Source of the DNA: Psychrobacter proteolyticus
Lineage (GTDB): Bacteria > Pseudomonadota > Gammaproteobacteria > Pseudomonadales > Moraxellaceae
DNA: 64,000 bases
Assembly (NCBI RefSeq): GCF_003350005.1
Contig: NZ_QLKS01000003.1
Location: forward strand, 248,001 to 312,000
Reading direction: 5' to 3'
In this document: positions 27,704 through 36,605 of the stretch, piece by piece
Numbering within the stretch: position 1 is the first letter of the stretch
How the letters are laid out: each line of letters starts with the position of its first letter
Translations under genes and position numbers: made by a program
Notes under the pieces: model-generated
Databases searched by the model: none
The model's input: only the letters and a program-made list of their open reading frames with translations
Told to the model about the DNA's origin: nothing

Positions 27704-28117
27704 ATGACCAACACCATGACTGCAGAACGCCTAACAGAATGCTTGACCCTAGTACAAAGCGCTCTAGATGATATGAAAGCAAAGAACATCACTGTAATGA
27801 ATGTAGAAGAGTTGACTGACGTAACAGAGCGCATCATCATTGCTGATGGTACCTCAAAGCGTCATGTACGTGCGATGGCTGATAGCGTCGGCGCTGAAGC
27901 TAAGCAAGCTGGTTTTATGCCACTTGGCCGTGAAGGCGGCATCGACTCTGATTGGACGTTGATCGATTTGGGCGCGGTTGTCGTCCACATGATGACGCCA
28001 CAAGCACGTGAGTTTTATGACCTAGAAGGCCTATGGTCATCACCTGAGCAGTTGGCTGAGCTGGTTGCTACGCCGCGCGAAAAGAAAACTGCGGGTCGTC
28101 GTAACAAAAACAAATAA
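27704..28117 (+). CDS. rsfS: Ribosomal silencing factor RsfS
   Basis: Binds L14 on the 50S subunit and blocks subunit joining under starvation. It has 137 residues from the ATG at 27704, which is preceded by AAGAGA; the frame is open to 27629 but those residues are not conserved. Motifs seen are IIIADGTSKRHVRAMAD, DWTLIDLGAVVVHMM and REFYDLEGLW. The tail is basic (RRNKNK). It lies directly after nadD, as in most bacteria. Confidence 0.95.
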   Translation: MTNTMTAERLTECLTLVQSALDDMKAKNITVMNVEELTDVTERIIIADGTSKRHVRAMADSVGAEAKQAGFMPLGREGGIDSDWTLIDLGAVVVHMMTPQAREFYDLEGLWSSPEQLAELVATPREKKTAGRRNKNK

Positions 28118-28167
28118 GATTGTCAGTAACGATATTCGTTCAAAATTAAGAAACGCTCCACCAAAAA

Positions 28168-28197
28168 GGCCAGAATACTTATTCTGGTCTTTTTTTA
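28168..28197 (+). terminator. Intrinsic terminator of rsfS
   Basis: Near-perfect stem GGCCAGAATA / TATTCTGGTC at 28168-28189, then seven T. Confidence 0.85.
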
Positions 28198-28345
28198 TGT
28201 AAATTTTATGATGATGAACCAGTATAATCAGATACATCACTGAGTACAGATAAGCTCATTTCATATTAATATTTATTAGCCGCTAACATTAAACCGCCAA
28301 AATTAAGCCGCCTTAGCCTATTCATTCTACCTATTAGGAAACCTT

Positions 28346-29125
28346 ATGAGCGCAGAATCGAACACGTCATCACCTGAGCAAACCTTAACAGATTTTAACC
28401 AAGACTTGCCCCTACATATCGCTACCCTCACTTGTGTCCGCGCTGGCAAGTCTATGCCATTTGCCCGTGAAGAAATGAGCGCCATTGATAAAGCACCTAT
28501 CAAATCTCCTGTCACCGTCAACTTTATGGGCTTAACCACTGATGAGCAAGCCGACCGTAAGCATCATGGCGGCCTACTCAAAGCCGTGCATCAGCTAGCG
28601 CCTGCAACATATGAAAAAATCAATGCAGAATTCAGTTTAAAGGTTCGTGTCGGTACGCTAGGAGAAAACCTTACGACTGAAGCCGTCGATGGTTTGCCTG
28701 AAATGACCGAATCTACGGTTTGTATTGGTGATGTTTTTCAATATGGTGGGCATTTTGACAACGGTCAAGACACTAGTAATGATGATACTAGCGTTCAGCT
28801 ACGTATCGTCCAACCGCGCCGTCCCTGCTACAAAATCAACGACCAAATCGGTCAATTTACCAAAGTACCAAATATCGCGGCATGGGTCAGCAAGCAAGGT
28901 ATCTCTGGTTGGTATTTCCAAGTTGTACGCGCTGGCGTTATAGACGCTGATTTACCCGTATATTTAGTTGAGCGCCCTTATCCGTTTGCGACATTAGAGA
29001 CGCTATGGCAACTGGCAAACTCAAAAGAAAAGTTTGATGCTAATGTGATTGAACCTTGGCTCGCGATTGACTGTTTAGAGGACAGTTGGAAAAAGGTTCT
29101 GGCTAAAAAAATCCAACAGGATTGA
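28346..29125 (+). CDS. MOSC domain protein, YiiM type
   Basis: MOSC-fold protein of 259 residues, related to E. coli YiiM, which reduces N-hydroxylated bases with a molybdenum cofactor. Motifs: DEQADRKHHGGLLKAVH near residue 71, GTLGENLTT near residue 109, and QPRRPCYKIND with the expected Mo-binding cysteine near residue 165. The last 60 residues form the YiiM 3-alpha region. An inserted DNGQDTSNDDTS loop is unusual. It is preceded by AGGAAACC and appears monocistronic. Confidence 0.85.
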   Translation: MSAESNTSSPEQTLTDFNQDLPLHIATLTCVRAGKSMPFAREEMSAIDKAPIKSPVTVNFMGLTTDEQADRKHHGGLLKAVHQLAPATYEKINAEFSLKVRVGTLGENLTTEAVDGLPEMTESTVCIGDVFQYGGHFDNGQDTSNDDTSVQLRIVQPRRPCYKINDQIGQFTKVPNIAAWVSKQGISGWYFQVVRAGVIDADLPVYLVERPYPFATLETLWQLANSKEKFDANVIEPWLAIDCLEDSWKKVLAKKIQQD

Positions 29126-29282
29126 AAAGGTAACACTCAACAAAAACCTTTAATATGAATTTTCTATTTATAAAAGATAGCCAGTACCCTGCGTAACGGC
29201 GTCACAAGGTTTTTCATGTTCTATGTCAGCTCCATAATAAACACTCTCTCCTTCTCTATGTTTAATCGTGAAGGAGCACTCC

Positions 29283-30635
29283 ATGAGTGAAAAGACAGAA
29301 AGTATCAGCTACCTACAAGCGATAGCGATTAGCGTCGGTGCGATTATCGGCTGGGGTGCGTATGTCATGCCAGGCGATTTGTTTTTACCGCAGTCACAGC
29401 TATTAGGCTCTTCTGTCGCTATTATTATCGGTACTTTAGCCATCTATATGGTTGCACGTGCCTATATTAATTTGCTGACCCAAACGCCAGAAAACGAGTC
29501 AGGCGGCATCTATTGGATTGAAAAATACATCAATCGCAAGCATGCCTATATTTATGGTTGGGGCGTTACGATAGGCTATATTTCTATTATCGCGCTCAAT
29601 ATATCAGCCGTCGCTTTGCTACTGCGCTATCTGTTACCTAGCGGCTTACAATTAGGCTATCTGTATACGATTGCTGGTTGGGAAGTCTACGCCAGTGAAG
29701 TGTTCTTGTGCAGCGCGGCTATTATTTTGTTCAGTTATATCAATCTAAAAGGTGTACGAGTCGGCGCAAAAATCCAACTCTATATTGCCCTCTTTATGAT
29801 TCTATCAGTCACCGCGCTGTTTTTTGCCTCGCTTTGGATGACACCAACGAGCCAAACATTTGTGCCAACTGATATGTCTAGCAGCTCTATCACCAGTCTG
29901 GCATGGTTACCTATCTTGGCCGTTATGCCATGGGCGTATGTTGGTTTTGAGACCACACCGCAGATTTCAAAAGCCATTAGCGATTCAAAAACCAAGACCA
30001 AAAGCATTATCCTAATTTCACTTATCGCCGGTGTGTTGTTTTACTTTTTAATCAACTACTTTACCGCGCTGAATATGAGCTTTGACTATCAAGCAATTAA
30101 AGACAGCCATTGGGCGACAGGTGAAGGCATAGACAATCGGATTGGTAGCATCGGCATTTGGCTGCTATCGATCGCTATGATTGGCTCGATAATGAGTGGC
30201 ATCAACGGCTTTATATTGTCATCGGTTAAGCTCTTAGAATCTATGGGCGATACGTCATTATTGCCCAGTGTATTTACGGATAAACACAACCAATTCAGTA
30301 AGCAAAAGACCGTTATATTGATATGTTTGGTGTGCCTACTCTCTCCTTGGCTAGGTAGAAATTATCTACTCGATATCGTGACAATGGCGTCCTTGGGCAT
30401 CACCGTTGGCTTTGCTTATGTCACGACCGCCGACCTCATCAATGAGCGAAAAAAGAAACAAGCGGGTCTGCTAAATTATCTCTCTGTATTAATCAGTGTG
30501 GTCTTTATATCGCTATTGCTACTACCATTTTCACCAGCGGCGCTGTCATTCAATGCTTATGTTTTGCTAGGATTCTTTATTCTGCTCGGGGCGATTGGTT
30601 ATAAAAAGATCGCAGTTCATTCTAATGTTAATTAA
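29283..30635 (+). CDS. APC-superfamily amino acid permease
   Basis: Integral membrane transporter of 450 residues with about 12 helices. The first helix has the APC signature SVGAIIGWGAYVMPGDLF with the unwound GxG segment. ESGGIYWIEKY follows helix 2. The ATG at 29283 is chosen because GGAG stands six bases upstream; a GTG five codons earlier is less likely. The substrate cannot be told from sequence alone. It lies upstream of a peptidoglycan amidase gene, without obvious functional coupling. Confidence 0.82.
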   Translation: MSEKTESISYLQAIAISVGAIIGWGAYVMPGDLFLPQSQLLGSSVAIIIGTLAIYMVARAYINLLTQTPENESGGIYWIEKYINRKHAYIYGWGVTIGYISIIALNISAVALLLRYLLPSGLQLGYLYTIAGWEVYASEVFLCSAAIILFSYINLKGVRVGAKIQLYIALFMILSVTALFFASLWMTPTSQTFVPTDMSSSSITSLAWLPILAVMPWAYVGFETTPQISKAISDSKTKTKSIILISLIAGVLFYFLINYFTALNMSFDYQAIKDSHWATGEGIDNRIGSIGIWLLSIAMIGSIMSGINGFILSSVKLLESMGDTSLLPSVFTDKHNQFSKQKTVILICLVCLLSPWLGRNYLLDIVTMASLGITVGFAYVTTADLINERKKKQAGLLNYLSVLISVVFISLLLLPFSPAALSFNAYVLLGFFILLGAIGYKKIAVHSNVN

Positions 30636-30728
30636 ACATAAATAGCATTTGCTAGTTGGGCACAATAAACATCAAACGCAAACGATGCTATATGCTATCA
30701 CCGCAACTATTCCCACACAGAGCATTTC

Positions 30729-31610
30729 ATGGCAAAAAACATTTTCTCGATGGCATTGGCATCAGTATTAATATCATCTTCTATGCTATCGCTCGTGGGC
30801 TGCGTAACAACGTCAGCGCCGCGTTATGTCATCGACAGCGATAGCTACCAAGCGACTGGCAAAAGCGAGCGCATCAAAACCATCGTCCTGCACTATACGG
30901 TCTCTGATAATGAGCGCTCGATAAAGACATTGACCACGGGCAATGTGAGCGCGCACTATCTAGTATTAGACAACGACGACAATAAAATCTATAACTTAGT
31001 GCCAGAGAGCGAGCGCGCATGGCATGCAGGTGATGGCGGCTTTGCAGGACGGACGATATTAAACGATACCTCTATCGGTATCGAGATCGTCAATAGCGGC
31101 GTCAAGCCTGAATATCGAGACGCGCTAAAAAATGACATGCTCGACTATCATCTTTATGAGCATTATGTGGCATTTGATGAATTGCAGATTAAGAAAGTCG
31201 CACAACTGGTGCAAGATATCGCCACGCGCTATGACATCTCACCGAAGAATATCATTGGTCACTCCGATATGGCACCCTCGCGCAAGATAGACCCCGGTGC
31301 GAAGTTCCCGTGGGAGCGACTGTATTTCGATTACGGTATTGGCGCTTGGTATGATGAATTTGATAAGCAATTCTTTATGAATCAAGATGGATTTGCGTCG
31401 GCCACGATACCTGAGATCAAGCAAGCGTTTCGCAAATATGGCTATCAAATCAACGATACCGATACGTGGGACAAAGCCAGTCGCGATGTCGTCTATGCGT
31501 TTCAGCTGCACTTTAGAGCGCAGCAGCCAACGGGTAATATGGATAGCGAGACCTATGCGATATTGCAGGCACTAAATAAGAAATATGCTGGTCGGGATGA
31601 TTTTTATTAA
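30729..31610 (+). CDS. amiD: AmiD-type N-acetylmuramoyl-L-alanine amidase lipoprotein
   Basis: Zinc amidase that cuts the peptide from MurNAc, here predicted to be lipid-anchored. Its 293 residues start with a signal peptide ending in SLVGC (C25). The Ami_2 domain shows H55 in IVLHYT, a histidine in RAWHAGDGGF, and the ligand motif IGHSDMAPSRKIDPG. A C-terminal peptidoglycan-binding domain (about residues 220-285) reads IKQAFRKYGYQ and AFQLHFRAQQPTG. This layout matches E. coli AmiD. It probably recycles wall fragments in the periplasm. Confidence 0.9.
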   Translation: MAKNIFSMALASVLISSSMLSLVGCVTTSAPRYVIDSDSYQATGKSERIKTIVLHYTVSDNERSIKTLTTGNVSAHYLVLDNDDNKIYNLVPESERAWHAGDGGFAGRTILNDTSIGIEIVNSGVKPEYRDALKNDMLDYHLYEHYVAFDELQIKKVAQLVQDIATRYDISPKNIIGHSDMAPSRKIDPGAKFPWERLYFDYGIGAWYDEFDKQFFMNQDGFASATIPEIKQAFRKYGYQINDTDTWDKASRDVVYAFQLHFRAQQPTGNMDSETYAILQALNKKYAGRDDFY

Positions 31611-31639
31611 AGAATACAGACTATCAGGAGACATAAGTC

Positions 31640-31837
31640 ATGAATAACTCTCAAAAAGATGAGCAAGATGATCTGCAAAAATATCTAGAAGAAAAAGCCA
31701 AGCAAGAGCAGGAGCAGAAAAAGAAAGAGAAACAAGAACCTGAACCACTCTCTGCCTATGATGCTTGTGTACTAAAGGAAAGCGCCAAGATTAATGAGTT
31801 GATCGCTGAGGCTCAGAAGCGCCCCAAAGATGACTAA
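31640..31837 (+). CDS. Small charged coiled-coil-like protein
   Basis: A 65-residue protein with AGGAGA about eight bases before the ATG, and so likely translated. The first half is almost all Glu, Lys and Gln (KYLEEKAKQEQEQKKKEKQ), which suggests a single helix or coiled coil. The second half has LSAYDACVLKESAKINELI with one cysteine. No signal peptide or membrane helix. Only 29 bases separate it from the amidase gene, so it is probably in the same transcript. Function unknown. Confidence 0.6.
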   Translation: MNNSQKDEQDDLQKYLEEKAKQEQEQKKKEKQEPEPLSAYDACVLKESAKINELIAEAQKRPKDD

Positions 31838-32200
31838 CTGGATAGACGGTAGTTAACGATCAAGACTATAAAAATGCGCAAGTTGCTGTCTTATGTTTTA
31901 AGACATAGCTAAGCCGCTATGAAACCAATACTATAACCAAACAACGCTATATCACTTTATAAAAGAAGGCCTATCTACCAACTATTTATGCTATTTATTG
32001 CGATAGGCAAATGATAAAATCACCGCTCACAGGGTTATAGATAGTATCACTGCTCGCACCATCTCATTGGCTTCCCGCATTGTTGGTTTTATCATTGGTT
32101 TTAATGATGGCTAAGATGCTGCGCAGATTCGATAGCCTAGCTCTATTACCAATATCTTTATTATCAAACGAACACCAATAATACTAAAAAAGGAATATTT
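31838..32200. other. Gap before kbl
   Basis: About 360 bases with no credible gene. It should contain the kbl-tdh promoter. AAAAAGGAA just before the kbl ATG is a good ribosome site. No riboswitch is recognised. Confidence 0.45.
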
Positions 32201-33391
32201 ATGTATCAAGCCTTTCAAAAACACCTACAACAAGAAATCAGCGATATACGCGAGGCAGGACTCTATAAAACCGAGCGCGTTATCACTTCTCCGCAAGATG
32301 CACTCATCAAGATCGCCGATGGCCGTGAGATGCTTAACTTCTGTGCCAATAACTACCTTGGACTGTCTGACCATCCTGAGATTAAAAAGGCGGCGATCAA
32401 AGCCATTGAAGACTCAGGTTACGGCATGTCATCGGTGCGTTTTATTTGTGGTACGCAAGATTTGCATAAGCAATTAGAAGCGGCGATTTCTAAGTTTTTT
32501 AATACCGAAGATACGATTCTTTATGCCGCCTGTTTCGATGCCAATGGCGGTGCCTTTGAGCCACTATTGACCAGCGAAGATGCGATTATTTCTGATTCGT
32601 TAAATCATGCCTCAATCATTGATGGTGTGCGCCTGTGTAAAGCTGCGCGTTATCGCTACGCCAATGCGGATATGCAAGATTTAGAAACGCAATTGCAAGC
32701 AGCACAGGCACAGCGTTTTCGTTTGATTGTCACCGACGGTGTGTTTTCAATGGATGGTAATGTCGCGCCAATGGATGAGATTTATGCGTTGGCACAAAAA
32801 TATGATGCCATGGTGATGATTGACGAGTCGCATTCAGCAGGTGTGGTCGGTCGCACTGGTGGCGGCGTGACTGAATTGTTTGATCTACGTGGCGATATTG
32901 AGCTGATCACTGGTACGTTAGGCAAGGCATTTGGCGGTGCTATTGGCGGCTTTACCACGGGTAAAAAAGAAATGATTGAGATGCTGCGTCAACGCTCACG
33001 CCCGTATCTATTTTCAAACTCTATTCCTCCTATGGTGGCTGCCGCTGGGGTAAAAGCGTTTGAAATGCTATCGCAAGACAATACCCTACAAGACCAATTG
33101 CATGAAAATACCGCCTATTTTGTGAAGCAAATGCAAGATGCAGGCTTCGATATCAAGCCTACCGAATCGGCCATTTGTGCAGTGATGCTCTATGACGCCA
33201 ATGTCTCACAGCAAATGGCAGACGCACTGCTTGAAGAAGGCATTTATGTGATTGGCTTCTTCTATCCTGTCGTGCCCAAAAATGAGGCTCGCATTCGTGT
33301 GCAGCTCTCTGCTGCTCATACTCGCGAGCAGCTCGACCAGTGTATCGCCGCCTTTATCAAAGTCGCCAAGCAAATGAAGGTGATTGATTAA
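32201..33391 (+). CDS. kbl: Glycine C-acetyltransferase (2-amino-3-ketobutyrate CoA ligase)
   Basis: PLP enzyme that splits 2-amino-3-ketobutyrate with CoA into glycine and acetyl-CoA. It has 396 residues, the family norm. MLNFCANNYLGLSDHPEIK, DESHSAGVVGRTGGG, and the PLP-lysine motif TLGKAFGGAIGGF are clear. tdh follows after 63 bases, the classic threonine-degradation operon. Confidence 0.97.
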   Translation: MYQAFQKHLQQEISDIREAGLYKTERVITSPQDALIKIADGREMLNFCANNYLGLSDHPEIKKAAIKAIEDSGYGMSSVRFICGTQDLHKQLEAAISKFFNTEDTILYAACFDANGGAFEPLLTSEDAIISDSLNHASIIDGVRLCKAARYRYANADMQDLETQLQAAQAQRFRLIVTDGVFSMDGNVAPMDEIYALAQKYDAMVMIDESHSAGVVGRTGGGVTELFDLRGDIELITGTLGKAFGGAIGGFTTGKKEMIEMLRQRSRPYLFSNSIPPMVAAAGVKAFEMLSQDNTLQDQLHENTAYFVKQMQDAGFDIKPTESAICAVMLYDANVSQQMADALLEEGIYVIGFFYPVVPKNEARIRVQLSAAHTREQLDQCIAAFIKVAKQMKVID

Positions 33392-33454
33392 GCGTCATTC
33401 AAAACTTATCTAAATTCAATAATTAAGTACAACACAGCTAAATAAGAGAAAAGT

Positions 33455-34480
33455 ATGAAAGCACTGGTTAAAGCTCATGCCAAAAAAGGCATCTGGATGC
33501 AAGACATGCCAGAACCAACGGTCGGCATCAATGACGTTAAAATTAAAATTAAAAAAACCGCTATTTGTGGCACAGATTTGCACATTTATAAGTGGGATGA
33601 GTGGTCACAAAAGACCATAAATACGCCGATGATTATCGGACACGAATACGTCGGTGTCATTAGTGAAATGGGCGATGGCGTCAAGCATCTTGAAGTAGGT
33701 GACCGAGTCACAGGCGAAGGCCATATCGCTTGCGGGCATTGCCGCAACTGCCGCCGCGGTAAGCTACATGTATGTGAAAACACCATAGGCGTAGGCGTCG
33801 ACCGTGATGGCGCATTTGCCGAATATTTGGTGATACCTGCCGATAATGTCATCAGACTCGATGAGCGTATCAGCGATGAGATGGCCGCCATTATGGACCC
33901 TTTTGGCAACGCGACGCATACCGCTTTATCTTTTCCTGTACTGGGTGAAGATGTGCTGATTACGGGTGCGGGTCTGATCGGGTCAATGGCAACAGCGATT
34001 TGCCGCTTTGCTGGGGCACGTAATATCGTGGTCAGTGATATCAGCGATTATCGCTTAGAGCTTGCCAAAAAAATGGGCGCGACGATGACCATCAACCCAG
34101 CCAAAGGTGAAACCATCGAAGGCGCTATTGATACCTTGAAAATGCACGGCTTTGATATTGGGCTTGAGATGTCAGGCTCGCCTCAGGCCTTTGATTCGAT
34201 GATTAGCAATATGTATAACGGCTCTAAAATCGCGCTCTTGGGTATTTTGCCTAACACTACCACGGTGGATTGGAGCAAGATTATTTTTAAGGCGTTAACC
34301 TTAAAGGGTATCTATGGCCGTGAGATGTGGGAGACGTGGTATCAGATGGAGCAAATGCTGATTAGCGGTATTGATTTGACGCCAATCATCACCCATCGCA
34401 TGCACATCGATGACTTCCAAGAAGGCTTTGATATTATGGAAAGTGGACAATGCGGTAAGGTGATTTTAAGCTGGGATTGA
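33455..34480 (+). CDS. tdh: L-threonine 3-dehydrogenase
   Basis: Zinc- and NAD-dependent oxidation of threonine to 2-amino-3-ketobutyrate, which Kbl then uses. It has 341 residues. The catalytic zinc site is CGTDLHIY with GHEYVG; the structural zinc cysteines are in [15 protein letters not shown]. The Rossmann motif [11 protein letters not shown] is near residue 172. A strong terminator follows. Confidence 0.97.
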   Translation: MKALVKAHAKKGIWMQDMPEPTVGINDVKIKIKKTAICGTDLHIYKWDEWSQKTINTPMIIGHEYVGVISEMGDGVKHLEVGDRVTGEGHIACGHCRNCRRGKLHVCENTIGVGVDRDGAFAEYLVIPADNVIRLDERISDEMAAIMDPFGNATHTALSFPVLGEDVLITGAGLIGSMATAICRFAGARNIVVSDISDYRLELAKKMGATMTINPAKGETIEGAIDTLKMHGFDIGLEMSGSPQAFDSMISNMYNGSKIALLGILPNTTTVDWSKIIFKALTLKGIYGREMWETWYQMEQMLISGIDLTPIITHRMHIDDFQEGFDIMESGQCGKVILSWD

Positions 34481-34539
34481 TTTTGGCGATTCAGCACTTG
34501 ATCAGCCATGGTTAGGGTGTACATTGTCACGACTGATAA

Positions 34540-34568
34540 AACGGCACTGATTTCAGTGCCGTTTTTTT
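34540..34568 (+). terminator. Intrinsic terminator of kbl-tdh
   Basis: Perfect 11-base stem AACGGCACTGA / TCAGTGCCGTT at 34540-34563, then a run of T to 34568. Confidence 0.92.
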
Positions 34569-34698
34569 CGGATATTAAGAAGTGATAAGATTTATGAGTT
34601 GATTGCTGAAGTGTGAAGAGCATTTAGAGGATAAGTAATTTTGATTAAATCATTCTGTATAAAAAAAATGATCTTAATCGATATTTTTACTTTTTAAC

Positions 34699-34718
34699 AC
34701 ATCATATGATGTTATAAT
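34699..34718 (+). promoter_or_regulatory. Promoter with operator-like palindrome of the HTH-ImmA operon
   Basis: A perfect 14-base palindrome ACATCATATGATGT (34699-34712) abuts a consensus -10 box TATAAT (34713-34718). A repressor bound there would cover the spacer and block polymerase. The second gene of the operon has a helix-turn-helix, so autoregulation is likely. The first ATG lies only about 14 bases past the -10, leaving almost no leader. Confidence 0.65.
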
Positions 34719-34731
34719 TTATAAAAATTAC

Positions 34732-35454
34732 ATGGATGAAACTAATATGTACCAAGCACCACAGTATGAAATCTTCAGCGACCTAGATAGCCGCAACACA
34801 GATGGTGAGCTTATAAACAATAGCGAAGCTGTGGAAATTTTGAAGAATAAATTCGGTTTTACTCCTCAAGTCATTTTCGATGCTATTCAAAAAGCTGATC
34901 AAAATTTCAATATGAAAACTAAGGTAAACTGTGCAAGCGGTATAGCACGTTGGGGTGACATTGGGGAAAACATAGCCCTACAATTAATTTCTAACGAAAT
35001 CGAATTTAGCCGAGGTCAAGGACAACCTACATTAACCATCGTTGATAACAATATTCAAATTATTATCATGTCCAGTAATGACGCTTTAGGTGATATGAAT
35101 TTGCCGATTTCCTCCAACTGTTCAAAAGGTATTGAGACGAAACACAAAATTGATATAAATAAATATAGAAATATGACTAGCGAGAAACTAGAAACTTGGG
35201 TTCTGTATTATCCTTCAAGAAAACACGAAATTTATCAGGATGATGCTCCAAGTCTAATTTATGAACTTGCAAGACCAATGTCTTATATAGTAATGGATGA
35301 TGGAAAAATTTTTCCAACTGACCATGATTGTAGATTGATGTTTTCTTCAGATTCAGAAAATGAGGTTCAGTCATATATGAGTGAGTTTGCTGATGAATCA
35401 GTGAACGAGGACTCGTTTGAAATTGGGTATAAAAATGCGAGCAATGAAGAGTAA
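34732..35454 (+). CDS. Unknown protein, first gene of HTH-ImmA/IrrE operon
   Basis: Protein of 240 residues not matched to any family by eye. The start may be the ATG at 34732 or the one at 34747 (MYQAPQYEIF); with so short a leader the second is plausible. Middle part: GIARWGDIGENIALQLI, then a beta-rich stretch LTIVDNNIQIIIMSS, then SNCSKGIETKHKID. The tail is acidic (SDSENEVQSYMSEFADESVNEDS). No signal peptide or membrane helix. It overlaps the next gene by about 20 bases and is AT-rich, unlike tdh and purL. Its place beside an ImmA/IrrE protease suggests a toxin, nuclease or sensor kept in check, but this is inference. Confidence 0.7.
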   Translation: MDETNMYQAPQYEIFSDLDSRNTDGELINNSEAVEILKNKFGFTPQVIFDAIQKADQNFNMKTKVNCASGIARWGDIGENIALQLISNEIEFSRGQGQPTLTIVDNNIQIIIMSSNDALGDMNLPISSNCSKGIETKHKIDINKYRNMTSEKLETWVLYYPSRKHEIYQDDAPSLIYELARPMSYIVMDDGKIFPTDHDCRLMFSSDSENEVQSYMSEFADESVNEDSFEIGYKNASNEE

Positions 35455-36523
35455 CTTTGAATTCAATAAGCGCCGTCTAAAAATAGCTAAAGACTTAAAG
35501 GGGAAAACAAATAAAGATCTAGCAAATATATTGTCATGTACTGAAGCTACAATTTCAAATTATTTGAACGAAAATAAACCTTCAGTACCTGATTTCGAAA
35601 AAGTAGTTAAGTTAAGTGAGTCATTAAACCTACCTTTTGACTTCTTTAACTCTACTTTCAAAACACAAGTAGTAGATGAGCAAATTTTCTTTCGTTCATA
35701 TAGCCGTATAAAAGCTCAGTACAGAAACTCTGCACTTGCTTACAGTGAGTTTGCAATTCAAACCTTGGAGTATTTTGACAAAACAATATCTAATCTTCCC
35801 ATTTTCCAAGGCTTCGATATTGATACTTTGGTTAATGAGCCTGAAAAAGCTGCTTTAACACTTCGTGGCGATTGGCAATTAGGTATTCTACCGATTAAAA
35901 ACATTATTGCCCTACTCGAATCACATGGTATTGCAGTATTCCGTTTGCCAATGGAAGTAAAAGAAGTTGATGCATTCTCTTTTTATCATGATGGGCGACC
36001 TATAGTATTTTTGAATACAGCGAAGTCAGCAGAAAGAATGCGCTTCGATGCTGCTCATGAACTTGGTCACTTAGTTCTGCACAGTGATGATAAAAATGTA
36101 CTTGAAAATATGAAGGACAAAGAGCACGAAGCTGATAGGTTTGCTTCCAGTTTTTTAATGCCGAAAGAAGCATTTGTAGTTATGGCTCCAAACAATCTAA
36201 ATCTGCCGAATCTAATCAGCTATAAAAAATACTGGAAAGTGTCTCTTGCGGCTATGAACTATAACTTACACACTAATGGATTATTAACTGATTGGCTTTA
36301 TCGTTCTAATTGTATTGAGTTTAGTAAACAAGGATATAATAAGTTAGAACCTGAACCTATTGAACGTGAACGACCGATTCTACTTAATAAGATTATTAAG
36401 GTTCTCTTAGAAAAAGAAGGTAGGAATTTTTATGAGAATATTGATTTTGGCTATCAAATTTTAGATGATATAACGTTCAAGTTAATTAGTGAAAACACTA
36501 AGCCTAGACTGAAGTTACTCTAA
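35435..36523 (+). CDS. XRE-family HTH regulator fused to ImmA/IrrE metallopeptidase
   Basis: Two-domain protein of about 362 residues. The N-terminal Cro/C1-type HTH reads KTNKDLANILSCTEATISNY. The C-terminal ImmA/IrrE domain has DAAHELGHLVLH, with HExxH zinc ligands at about 208-212 counted from this start, followed by EHEADRFASSFLMP, which gives the third ligand. In ImmA, the peptidase cuts a phage-type repressor; in IrrE/DdrO it cuts a damage repressor. The start could be the ATG at 35435 or 35444. Both lie inside the end of the upstream gene, so translation is coupled. It probably binds the palindrome at 34699. Confidence 0.88.
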   Translation: MRAMKSNFEFNKRRLKIAKDLKGKTNKDLANILSCTEATISNYLNENKPSVPDFEKVVKLSESLNLPFDFFNSTFKTQVVDEQIFFRSYSRIKAQYRNSALAYSEFAIQTLEYFDKTISNLPIFQGFDIDTLVNEPEKAALTLRGDWQLGILPIKNIIALLESHGIAVFRLPMEVKEVDAFSFYHDGRPIVFLNTAKSAERMRFDAAHELGHLVLHSDDKNVLENMKDKEHEADRFASSFLMPKEAFVVMAPNNLNLPNLISYKKYWKVSLAAMNYNLHTNGLLTDWLYRSNCIEFSKQGYNKLEPEPIERERPILLNKIIKVLLEKEGRNFYENIDFGYQILDDITFKLISENTKPRLKLL

Positions 36524-36541
36524 AAGCATTACTCAAAACAC

Positions 36542-36573
36542 AAAAAAGGTGAGCATTACGCCCACCTTTTTTT
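36542..36573. terminator. Bidirectional terminator between the HTH-ImmA operon and purL
   Basis: GGTGAGC / GCCCACC stem with one mismatch (36548-36566), flanked by six A on the left and seven T on the right. It can end transcripts from both convergent units. Confidence 0.8.
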
Positions 36574-36605
36574 ATGCTTACAACAATACTCTAAACGAAC
36601 TTAGC

